DNA from: Flectonema sp. DT1601
Lineage: Eukaryota > Euglenozoa > Diplonemea > Diplonemida > Diplonemidae
Reading direction: 5' to 3'
Length of the DNA: 64,000 nucleotides
Assembly: GCA_964019425.1 (NCBI GenBank)
Contig: OZ025780.1
Span: 204,001-268,000 of the forward strand
Of the stretch, positions 30,501 through 40,100 are shown one piece after another (positions within the stretch are counted from its first letter, which is position 1; each line of letters starts with the position of its first letter). Position numbers and translations under genes: made by a program. The notes under the pieces were generated by a model. The model made no database searches. It was not told where the DNA came from and saw only the letters and a list, made by a program, of their open reading frames with translations.

Positions 30501-33500
30501 ACATGTAAAGAAGGGTTTAGAGGTAAGACTTGTCAAGATAAACCACCTCCGACTGTAGGAGCATACGGCATTGCAAGATTAAAAAAAAAAGTTTTTGTAC
30601 CGAAATCTGAGATTGAAATCCTTCTTGAAGACTACAACATCTCGTGCGATTCAACAGCGGAAATAATAATATTAGAAGAGAGAACCTTTACTGAAACTCG
30701 TAATGGAGTTTGGTATTTAATAAAAAAACACTCACAGAATACTTCTAAAACAGTATGCGACTCCATTACAGTTATTTGGGCTGAGACAAAACTCATTGTG
30801 AATACTGATGTTCCGGCAACATGTAGTCTGGTCCTCCCAAACTGGGAATTATCAACAGAAGATAGAATCCATTTCATTGTACTCATTGACGGGAAATTAT
30901 GGTTTTCTGGGTTGAATCGAAATATTGTAATCGCTCCGTTGTCTGAAGGGATTCACATCGTGGCGGTCACTGTTGAATTTATATCAGTTGAGGATATGCC
31001 AACAGAACAACATGCAATGCAGATTTGGGGAACTGCATCGGCGATTAATATCCCAGTGTTGAAATCTTTAAGTGATAATTCAGTTTACTCACTTACTCAA
31101 ATGATTACATCAAATACTAATTCATCTCCACTCGGTGATCGAAGTATTGTTATAAAAGAAGCGGCAGTAGTTCTTCGACATGTCGTCTCAGCAGCAGTGA
31201 CTCTGTCCCCATTTAGTATCGATGTTCTCTTAAAGAGTATCGCGTCACTTCTCACAATTATTCCTACAACTGACGACTCATCGTCTTTAGCATTGGCAGT
31301 GTTGCAGTCGTCTAGTGAATTATCATCACGAGCGTTAAATGAAAAAAAAAATCTTCAGTTCGATTCTGAGGAGTTGGCTATGGTTGTTGCTGTTGACACT
31401 TCAGTAGTATCAGTTAGTGGGGCTGTGATGACTGACTATGGATCCGTAGCAGTATTAACATCAGAACTGATTAGGGTTAGTGTCGAAGTTATAAAGTCAG
31501 AAAGATACCCCGACAGTGAACACAGCACTGGAATCGTTATCGTGATTCAAGTTGTTGGAACGTTAGAAACAACTGTTCGGGTGAAAGTACCAGTTCCGCC
31601 AAGGTTTGTTCATCCCACACCTTGTAAGATGATTTGGAAAAGTTTTGATCTCTCAAACCAATACTGGACAACTCCATCGAATCCAGAAGTTAGCCTGAGT
31701 CGAGAAGTCGTTTTGAAATATAATAAAACAACGAAAACTGAAAATAAAAGATGTCTGGCTGTCGGATCAAATAAAAGAACCCTCTCAACTCTTCAAAATG
31801 AAGAAAGCATCGTATCAATTGACGTCTTACTGCAATCATCTGAAGTGAAAACTATTGGAATCTTCACTGACGGGTCTTTATTACCCTTTGAGAATTTGAC
31901 AACTACTTCAGCTGATCCGGACTTTACTGTCGGTGATGAGTCAGACCTTACGAAGACATATTTTATTATAAAATTACTTTGTGTTCTTCTTATCTCTCAA
32001 CTGGGTACGATCATAATACACAAAAGATATATCAAAAGTATTGTTGTGACTCGTGAGGATCGATGTCTTCAAATGGATTCATCGAACTCACCAGGAGCAT
32101 GGGGAGGTGAGATGTGTATTAAAAGAGACATTAGATCACCCTATCTCACTGCTATTAATATGACTCCAAGATCAAGTGTGTTGGAGGGTCAGAGTTCTGT
32201 TTGTCATTCACCGAATTCGAGAACGAGAGTGAGGAGTAGAAACTCACCGAGAGGATTAGCGATGAAGAAAACATCATTAGTGGCTCAGATTAGATCTTTT
32301 GGTTTGGAAGCGAATGATGATTTAGTCCTCCAACGTCAATTAAGTAATACAGACATCACATCACAAACTACATCTGCTACAGATACAATCTGTGGGAGTG
32401 GTTCACCTGATCACCTGTTGGGTTTTGAGAATGAATTCACTCCCTCAATGAATAGATTATCAGTTCCTTGTTCAGTTGGTCGCATATCCTCAATGAGATC
32501 TGGTACTTCTATTGGTAGGATTGCTGTAGACGTTGTCTCTGAGGAAGATGACAACGAACTCTCTCTTTCAGTTACTTCACGAAATGAAATCCAAAGCACA
32601 TCTTTTGGTACTTCACCCATCAATGATGCCACACATTTTCTAAATAGCACTGAGACACCATCGAGTGGTTCTGCTGTAAACATTGCACTCGTAGTATTGA
32701 ACTCAAGATCACGGTCAGGTTCACTTCCTGAAATGTTGTTAGGAAATCACATGTTTCTGTCATTGTTTGCACCTTCGTCAGAGTTATCTTTATTGAAGTA
32801 TAACAGACCAAGAAGGATGGCTGTCTTCACTGTTTTTATTAATTATTCGATTCTTTGTCAAATATTAATCATTCAGTTGAGGGGGAGTTCAACGTCATTT
32901 GAATTCTCAATCTTCACCAGTGTTGGAAGCTGTCTTATTGGAGTTACAGTTGCTTTGTTTTGTCAATTAGCATTTCAATGTAAAGTGAGTGATGTTAGTC
33001 GTGATTCAATCTTTTGTAGTGAAGTTTCGATGGGTTCACACTCTCCTGTAGTGTCTGCTGTTCCTGTTCAGCAATTTGATTTAAATATGAAGATCGGTTT
33101 TGCAACTATTCACATTGTGTCATACTCAGGTTTCTACCATCACGATGGAAATATATCCGACTCTCATTTTATTATATCATCCTCAATAAATGGAAATATT
33201 TGGAAAAGTTCAGATATCAAAAAGGATTTGAGTAGTTTAATTGGTCGTTGGGAATCTCTTTGTGTTCCAATCCACATTAACAACGACGGTAATTGCGATA
33301 CTCTAATTAAGTTACAAGTCAGAGATAAGTTTGATATAACTACCAACGAGATTGATTTAAATATCAATTCACTGACTTCTAAATATGGAACGACTACCGC
33401 CGTCGGAGGTCACTTTAGTATCCACCAGTGGTTTCATCTGAAGAAGTGTAGTTCTGGTCACAACTCTGGATCCATTCCTTCTGTTCTGTTAGCTGTTGAT

Positions 33501-34454
33501 TTTAATTATCATATTAACGATGTTGCTGTTGGAAATACCACCATGTTCAATTCCCTCAGAATGCATTTTTCTGATCGATCCCATCCAGATGATGGGCAAT
33601 ACGAAAAGACTAGTTCTCGTTTGCAACGGAAAGTAGTGATCCCGCCAATGGCTGTTTGTGTTTGGCTTATTTGTATTTTGATTGGATTTGGATTGTCGTT
33701 GACTGTATCGTTGTACTCGAAGTCTGGGGGTCTGCTGATGATGTTTTTAATCGTTTTGCCGACTCTTATTCTCGTTTTTAGTCGATTTCTTAAAATTTTA
33801 CTTCCGTTGTTTGTTTGTGGATTACCTGCTGGAGTGCTTGCTATTATTTTATTGTGTTGGTATGAAGTTAGTATCAGCTGGGGATGTGCCCAGACTGTCA
33901 TATCGTTGGCTGTTGGCGTTCTGTTGTGGACGTTGTCCTCACGAGAGAAACAGTTTATCCGAAAACTACCAACTTTAATGATTTATGTCCTAATTTGGAG
34001 TGCGCAACTCGCACTGGTACTGCAGTGTTACGATTCAATGAAACGAAATAATAGGGTGTCATCAGTTGACAAGTTCGATACCCTGTGGGTTCCCTTATTG
34101 ATGTTAATTCTCGGGAAGGTTTTGGTTTTAAGATATTGGATGTCAGTACAATCGAAGAGGCTTCCCTTAGTACTGCCATCTGTTGTTTGTAAGATTGCGT
34201 GGTTTGTTTGTGTTGCTGGGTTCCTTTTTGTTGCTGCAGCGGCTTCACTCCTTCCACGATGGTCATTATCGCAGTGTGAGTTATTTCAAAGTAGTTTTTG
34301 TATTGTAATAATGGGATTCTTAATAATCGTTGAAACAATCAAACAAATAATTTTCTACTCAACATCACCTTCAGGTCATCGCAGCACCACCACAACTGTT
34401 GTTGGTGTCATTTCAGAGATAGTTGGGTTGGCGGATTTATTCCTCCGTTTTTAA
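27579..34454 (+). CDS. giant polycystin-like multipass membrane protein
   Basis: A single-exon gene of 2291 aa. Order: signal peptide (1-16); Cys-rich repeats of ~25 aa (about 17-350, CxIxC...CPxxxxC type); a PTAVPT/PTVVPT array (about 364-650) continuing as a Pro/Thr-rich stalk to ~758; five EGF-like domains (about 798-986); a beta-rich and helical ectodomain resembling the REJ/GAIN region of polycystin-1 family proteins (about 1000-1450); TM1 (about 1460-1480); a ~260-aa Ser-rich cytoplasmic loop; TM2-3 (about 1747-1801); a C2- or PLAT-like beta domain (about 1836-1990); then about eight TM helices (2019-2285). About eleven TM helices in total is the polycystin-1 number. Mechanosensory or ligand-sensing function is inferred. 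Assignment to polycystin is by architecture, not by a diagnostic motif. Confidence 0.8.
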   Translation: MRLVLFWITLLNLSNGCTIDLSSGSGSYTCQSGQSCNSCEISCGASQNCAITCTDGFCDDTIIHCGETGTCELTCSETNSCQQTTLRQTLTGETTVSCSQGACPTSLLIQHRVGGTSEGSLSVSCLQTSSCLGVTITCPESPGDCNIICQSVSSCTGISVTGSTSGVMNVRCSARTSCDGAQLTCPVAADCDISCTAKDSCSGSTFTCPERDGTCNIICSAKTACDGTTLSHRNTGSSGSVNLQCSANQACQGMNSNFEGISDVIVSCTSSSSCSQSTLDCSSVTNRCSITCLSSKACQTATINCPAAVIPNNCVLSCTSSKACYLTAYSGVFSPVWCGQNACSSALLLESYVLTTSTNSPPAVPTTAVPTAVPTAVPTVVPTAVPTAVPTTVPTAVPTAVPTAVPTAVPTAVPTAVPTAVPTAVPTAVPTAVPTAVPTAVPTTVPTAVPTAVPTAVPTPVPTAVSTAVPTVVPTVVPTVVPTAVPTAVPTVVPTAVPTAVPTAVPTAVPTAVPTAVPTVVPTAVPTAVPTVVPTAVPTAVPTVVPTAVPTVVPTVVPTVVPTAVPTAVPTAVPTAVPTAVPTAVPTVVPTAVPTAVPTVVPTAMPTSVPTAVPTAVPTVVPTAIPTAVPTAVPTAAPTAVPTAVPTTLTSVPTSVTTTLLTAVPTALPSAIPTTPPTLAPFLVTIPTPTAPPTTQPPSSASPTLPPPTATPADQQTVIPSASPVVITTSPTASPGESLFYESQSPITTPPTISQQTSSPSNLSYCSDYSCDIGKVREDSVCDSVFGCTDLVCCSVSCSDSPCDNNINCVDDVNTNSFKCNCLPGFIGLKCQLTDYCYPKPCLHGGTCEIDLSQEGYLCHCIKGFSGDVCQTNQLPCRVNVCENNGTCIEELSENITSCVCLESFTGSVCERVNECIPNPCLNDGYCSLGDSSGFSCDCINQFTGPLCEVNNPCNPNPCRNNGSCENHVNSFLCTCKEGFRGKTCQDKPPPTVGAYGIARLKKKVFVPKSEIEILLEDYNISCDSTAEIIILEERTFTETRNGVWYLIKKHSQNTSKTVCDSITVIWAETKLIVNTDVPATCSLVLPNWELSTEDRIHFIVLIDGKLWFSGLNRNIVIAPLSEGIHIVAVTVEFISVEDMPTEQHAMQIWGTASAINIPVLKSLSDNSVYSLTQMITSNTNSSPLGDRSIVIKEAAVVLRHVVSAAVTLSPFSIDVLLKSIASLLTIIPTTDDSSSLALAVLQSSSELSSRALNEKKNLQFDSEELAMVVAVDTSVVSVSGAVMTDYGSVAVLTSELIRVSVEVIKSERYPDSEHSTGIVIVIQVVGTLETTVRVKVPVPPRFVHPTPCKMIWKSFDLSNQYWTTPSNPEVSLSREVVLKYNKTTKTENKRCLAVGSNKRTLSTLQNEESIVSIDVLLQSSEVKTIGIFTDGSLLPFENLTTTSADPDFTVGDESDLTKTYFIIKLLCVLLISQLGTIIIHKRYIKSIVVTREDRCLQMDSSNSPGAWGGEMCIKRDIRSPYLTAINMTPRSSVLEGQSSVCHSPNSRTRVRSRNSPRGLAMKKTSLVAQIRSFGLEANDDLVLQRQLSNTDITSQTTSATDTICGSGSPDHLLGFENEFTPSMNRLSVPCSVGRISSMRSGTSIGRIAVDVVSEEDDNELSLSVTSRNEIQSTSFGTSPINDATHFLNSTETPSSGSAVNIALVVLNSRSRSGSLPEMLLGNHMFLSLFAPSSELSLLKYNRPRRMAVFTVFINYSILCQILIIQLRGSSTSFEFSIFTSVGSCLIGVTVALFCQLAFQCKVSDVSRDSIFCSEVSMGSHSPVVSAVPVQQFDLNMKIGFATIHIVSYSGFYHHDGNISDSHFIISSSINGNIWKSSDIKKDLSSLIGRWESLCVPIHINNDGNCDTLIKLQVRDKFDITTNEIDLNINSLTSKYGTTTAVGGHFSIHQWFHLKKCSSGHNSGSIPSVLLAVDFNYHINDVAVGNTTMFNSLRMHFSDRSHPDDGQYEKTSSRLQRKVVIPPMAVCVWLICILIGFGLSLTVSLYSKSGGLLMMFLIVLPTLILVFSRFLKILLPLFVCGLPAGVLAIILLCWYEVSISWGCAQTVISLAVGVLLWTLSSREKQFIRKLPTLMIYVLIWSAQLALVLQCYDSMKRNNRVSSVDKFDTLWVPLLMLILGKVLVLRYWMSVQSKRLPLVLPSVVCKIAWFVCVAGFLFVAAAASLLPRWSLSQCELFQSSFCIVIMGFLIIVETIKQIIFYSTSPSGHRSTTTTVVGVISEIVGLADLFLRF
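28668..29530 (+). repeat. coding PTxVPT tandem repeat
   Basis: More than 60 units of a 12-nt repeat encoding PTAV, with PTVV, PTTV and rare variants, in the extracellular stalk of the polycystin-like protein. The runs around 29095-29345 are nearly identical at DNA level (accaactgccgt), while the flanking units vary, as expected for ongoing slippage or unequal exchange in the centre. It also keeps other frames open, which yields false antisense ORFs. Confidence 0.95.
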
Positions 34455-34687
34455 TTTTAGATTATTCTCTTTTTGTTATTTATATTGGGGTTCGATACAG
34501 TTTCTTTTTTCCAATCCTGTTTTGAACGCTTTAAGATCACTGCAGTCTTGAAAAATACGATCCTTTTTTTTTCAGTTACACTATTATTTTTGTTTGGTTT
34601 TCCCTTTTTTTCTTTTTTTTTTTTAAAACTTCTGAATTGTAACTAAATTTTACGTTTTTGGTTTAGTACATTTTTTTTTCCCCCCCC
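34455..34687. other. 3' spacer of polycystin-like gene
   Basis: T-rich spacer ending in a C run that abuts the 902-bp array. Confidence 0.4.
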
Positions 34688-36791
34688 AGTTTTCGTATCA
34701 TCAAATACCAGTATATACGGCTATTGACAAAGAGCCGCCCCCCTTCCTGGTGTTCGTCTTTTTCTATGGTTAATTTTCAAGACAATATAATGTATTAATT
34801 AAGTACTCATGAGTTTTATAAAAAGCTGTTACGGTAACATAGGCAAGTGGCGCTCAACTATGTTCACGTGGCCTCCAGTGGTATTATTTATATATTTGCA
34901 GTCATTTACTACGCTGCCGCTGACAGTCAAGATTGTCGGAGAAATTGTTGTTCCTTTTGAGCTTGAAAATGCAGTATCAAATTACCCCTCTTTGCACTGT
35001 ACCCCGGTATCTCTGTACTGGCGTGGAGCAGTGTATACCATATTGTGCCTATGTACAACTGACCACTCATCCAGTGTTGCTTTCCTAATTATTTATGCAA
35101 CCCACGTTTAAAGTTACACACTTTGCCTAGGTCTGGGCAGGAACGGGAGACTGTGCGTGCTATCCACCGTTGAAGTGGACAAGTTTAATGCACTTCCCAA
35201 GGGACAAAATTAGCAAAAAAACGGCGGCTAGTCCGCGTGGTGTCCCCCTCTCCCTGTGTGAATTATGAGGATGTTTTGCTCGCCCCTTTTTTAATTTTGG
35301 AGCGGCATGATCGAAGACAATCTTTCTTTTCCCTCTTTTATTTCCAATCCCGTCGCCCCCGGGAAGTTTAATTGTAGTGACTAGCCATGAAGGGCATTTT
35401 GATTTACATTTGTGACAGCTAGGGGGAGTGGAGTGTAGCGAGGGAATGGCACTTTGCCACTTACCGGCTGTTGACCGTATATGCGGGTTATCACGTTTCC
35501 TTTTTGTTTTAGGTTTTTTGTTAGTAGTGAGATGTGCTACGTTTATTTATTTCACAACGTGTTTCGCCATCTTGAACTACTTTTAATACAGTTTTCGTAT
35601 CATCAAATACCAGTATATACGGCTATTGACAAAGAGCCGCCCCCCTTCCTGGTGTTCGTCTTTTTCTATGGTTAATTTTCAAGACAATATAATGTATTAA
35701 TTAAGTACTCATGAGTTTTATAAAAAGCTGTTACGGTAACATAGGCAAGTGGCGCTCAACTATGTTCACGTGGCCTCCAGTGGTATTATTTATATATTTG
35801 CAGTCATTTACTACGCTGCCGCTGACAGTCAAGATTGTCGGAGAAATTGTTGTTCCTTTTGAGCTTGAAAATGCAGTATCAAATTACCCCTCTTTGCACT
35901 GTACCCCGGTATCTCTGTACTGGCGTGGAGCAGTGTATACCATATTGTGCCTATGTACAACTGACCACTCATCCAGTGTTGCTTTCCTAATTATTTATGC
36001 AACCCACGTTTAAAGTTACACACTTTGCCTAGGTCTGGGCAGGAACGGGAGACTGTGCGTGCTATCCACCGTTGAAGTGGACAAGTTTAATGCACTTCCC
36101 AAGGGACAAAATTAGCAAAAAAACGGCGGCTAGTCCGCGTGGTGTCCCCCTCTCCCTGTGTGAATTATGAGGATGTTTTGCTCGCCCCTTTTTTAATTTT
36201 GGAGCGGCATGATCGAAGACAATCTTTCTTTTCCCTCTTTTATTTCCAATCCCGTCGCCCCCGGGAAGTTTAATTGTAGTGACTAGCCATGAAGGGCATT
36301 TTGATTTACATTTGTGACAGCTAGGGGGAGTGGAGTGTAGCGAGGGAATGGCACTTTGCCACTTACCGGCTGTTGACCGTATATGCGGGTTATCACGTTT
36401 CCTTTTTGTTTTAGGTTTTTTGTTAGTAGTGAGATGTGCTACGTTTATTTATTTCACAACGTGTTTCGCCATCTTGAACTACTTTTAATACAGTTTTCGT
36501 ATCATCAAATACCAGTATATACGGCTATTGACAAAGAGCCGCCCCCCTTCCTGGTGTTCGTCTTTTTCTATGGTTAATTTTCAAGACAATATAATGTATT
36601 AATTAAGTACTCATGAGTTTTATAAAAAGCTGTTACGGTAACATAGGCAAGTGGCGCTCAACTATGTTCACGTGGCCTCCAGTGGTATTATTTATATATT
36701 TGCAGTCATTTACTACGCTGCCGCTGACAGTCAAGATTGTCGGAGAAATTGTTGTTCCTTTTGAGCTTGAAAATGCAGTATCAAATTACCC
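34688..36791. repeat. 902-bp tandem repeat, 2.33 copies
   Basis: Unit 1 is 34688-35589, unit 2 is 35590-36491, and a partial third (300 bp) is 36492-36791. Every stretch I compared between the copies is identical, including an A run of seven. The unit is GC-richer than its flanks, and both outer ends abut C runs. It contains short open frames (100 and 64 codons) that repeat unchanged; they show no recognisable domain and I do not call them genes. Candidates: a very recent tandem duplication, a satellite or mobile-element fragment, or an assembly artefact. Confidence 0.95.
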
Positions 36792-37150
36792 CCCCCTGTC
36801 GTATTTAATATTTCCATATAATTTGCGTAACCTCAAAAAAAAAAAAAAAAAAAACCAAAAATACGGTAACCAGTAACCAGTATGGTATGTTTCCACTCAT
36901 TGCTATTGCTGTTATGTTTACTGAATTTTTTTACTTCACATACCTCCGGGTGAGAATATCATAAGACTATAAGAAGCTGTAAACAATAACAATTACTTAC
37001 CCACCAGCATCATGTTGCAGCATGTCGGAGTCAGTGAACACTTAGTCAGTGATATTTGTTTGTTATTTTTATATTATATTTATGATTTCATAGAACAGAT
37101 GGTTGAAACCAGAGAAAAGGAGAGATAAAAAATAAAATAATAAAAACAAC
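36792..37150. other. intergenic, nothing recognised
   Basis: AT-rich spacer with an A run (about 36835-36854). A possible 3' splice site (catgttgcag, ending 37020) lies upstream of the next gene. Confidence 0.4.
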
Positions 37151-40100
37151 ATGCTGACGGCACTAATAACTGCAGTGTTGGGAGCAATGTTTTCTTTTGA
37201 AGGAGTTGGTCATCCGGGAGGAGGTTTCATCGACGCTGACGATCATCTTTGGTGTAACACAATTGGAGGGATGACAATACGATCACCTGGTGTGAATGCT
37301 TTCGGAGTTAGACTCCGAAATAATACAAAAATTGAATGTCAAGGTCGAGAGGTCATCAACGGTGACGACGACATTATTATCGACGTTTGGATTCTAAACT
37401 ACGACTTTACAACTACTCAAGTTGATCAATCTGTGATATCATTCTCGATTTCGGAATCTACACAAACATATCAACTTGGTATACGAGACAATCTTATTTA
37501 TATCAGATCGCTATCAAACATCGAGTGTACTCTACCAACGTCAACTCAACCGTTAGTATGGCAACAGATACGAGCAACCATATCCTCAACTGGTGTGTTC
37601 CTGCAACTTGGACCAGATGCTGCAATCACATGTTCAATAAGACTGCAGCCTCAGCAGCAATATTCAATTACTGATGTGGTCATGTTAAATGGAGGAGTTG
37701 GTACGATTGCGATTAGTAATTTGATGATAACAGGGAAGACAGCGATGGTTAAAAAACGATTATCACGGACACTTGATATTGAAAATGGTCATACTGGAAG
37801 TGAAGTAGTAGCACATTGGGACTTTACATCGCCGTCATCAACTGTGTTTGACATGACTGGTAGAGGACATCACCTGGTTGGTGACCAACGTCTTTCATAT
37901 GTCGATTTGATTACTCAAAGTCCATCAGCTTTAGTATCTTCCAATTCGTCAACGTGGGCATCTGTGAACCCTCTCTCTCAATACTTCCCCGCAACCAAAA
38001 CAACTCAACGAGGACCATCCTTTTCAGTGTTGTTATGGTATCGACAGTTGGTTGAACTGAATGGAATTTCAAAATTAATTTCATTTTCTCGATCTAAAAA
38101 TGAATCTGTTGAATCTGAACCTTTCATGCTCTTCGTTGAATATAAAAGTTCTTCATTTCCCAAAGTAGTAGTACAGCTCTCTGAATACAAATGTGAATCC
38201 CCTTCTCAGGCCATAACAAGTAACATTGGTTGGTGGCATTTTGGTATCAGTCTCTCTCCTCGTGGTGTTTGTATTTACGTCAATTCTGTTCTTGTGAAGA
38301 AATGTACTATTGGAGAAGATAGTTCGGCAGTATCAGAATTAAATAATATTAGGTTTGGTGATATATATCCTCAATTGGGAACTTCTAACGGGAAATATTC
38401 GGATGAGAGGTTCGACTATTTAGTCAAAGACGTCCGACTGTTTTCTGGAATTATATCCTCGTCTGTTGTCGTGAGATATTATCAAATGGGTGTCATTAAA
38501 AAACAAATCAACCTGAAATCGAATGAAAAAATTTTCATAAACTACAACAATTTCAACCTTTATTCAAAACGACAAAAGGCTACCTGCGTCGATCACTCCA
38601 ATAATTTGATTAACGCAGCCCCTCTGAGTGGAGGTGTTGACGTATTCGGCTCTCGTATAGTTGCCGATCAGATCCTTCACGTGCCTGTTGTAATATTCGA
38701 TGGTTCAATTAATAGCGTGATGGTAACGACAGCTTTAACAACAGAGATCTCAAGAGAATTGTTAATGGGTTCTGTTCAGATTGAAATCGGATTCTTTTCT
38801 CAAAATTATTATCAGTCAAAATCAATTTCATTATTAGGATATCAGAAAAGTGATCGTTTTGGATGGAATCTCCTGGTCTCTGTTGGACCTCGAAATGAAT
38901 ATATTTCCGTTCATACGAACGGTGGTGGTTGTACTGCAAACATAACATCCGTTAGTAAGTGGAACAACTTGTTAGTAGTCGTTTCTCGTACTCGTCGTCA
39001 GGAAGTTAAATTAAGAAACCCGAAGACCTACATCAACGAACAAATAACAATCAAATCCACAGACGGAACTAGTCAGTGTTCATCCGTTGTCGATGAGGAT
39101 GTTATTGAAAGTGAGTTATTGTATTTTAAACAATTTCCGTCTGACAACAGACTCACTGTGGGTGGTTCACTTCAATCGAATTGCAGTGGTATTGCTGGTG
39201 TTCCCTGCAGTGATTTACTGCCATTCTTTGGAAGAGTATCGTATGTAAAAATTTCTACACCGGGAATCGAACTTGTCGAATCATTGAAACCGACGGAGAC
39301 AAGAGAACTGATACCAGTGTGGGTTACGACACTACCGTCTTCAAGCTCAGTAATACTTGATGAGTCTTTTTATAAGAATCGACCAGCGAGGGTGTCATCG
39401 AAGGCAAAAGTGATGTTCTCACCATCAAAAAAAGAGCATTCGTATTCTGTTGAGTTTAATGGTCGTGACGACAGTTTGATTTCACTGGGTCCTGCGATAT
39501 TATTACAAAGGTTATTCTCAAAGCAAGAACTGTCTATTTCAATGTGGGTTAAATCAGCCATACCCACAGACGGAAATACCGGTAATAAATATTTATTTTA
39601 CTCACAAGGAGTGCAATTGTACAGCAGTCATGAGGCTCCTGCTGCGTTGACATTTTCAATTTCTTCAGACCAGAATTATTTCAATACAAGTTGTACTGCT
39701 AGCTTACCAGAAATATCAATACCACTCTCGTGGGTTCACTTAACAGCCGTGTTCAATCCTTGGGAGGCGTCTATGACTTTATATTGTAGTGGTTCACTGA
39801 GAAAGAAATGTCACTATTCCCCTTCGAGTGATGACGTTTTTGGGATAGTAGATTTCAACAATGATTATGATGTCACTATTGGTAAAGGTTTCACAGGATC
39901 AGTTGGACCTTTTTCTCTGTACAATTCAGCGATTAGACCCTCTGACGCTCGTTTGTTGTATCAAAAAATGTTACCAACCAGCTACACTAGGGAAGCTTGG
40001 ATGGGTGGGTTCCAGTTGTCGAATAATCCACTGCAGCTTTGGTATAATTTCGAAACAAACGAAAATAATATTCAGTTCGATTCTGGGCAAATGATCATTC

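Noticed and set aside
34809-36876. Open frames of 100, 64 and 87 codons in the 902-bp array
   Set aside because: They are identical because the DNA is repeated, with no domain, no homology I recognise and no supporting context.
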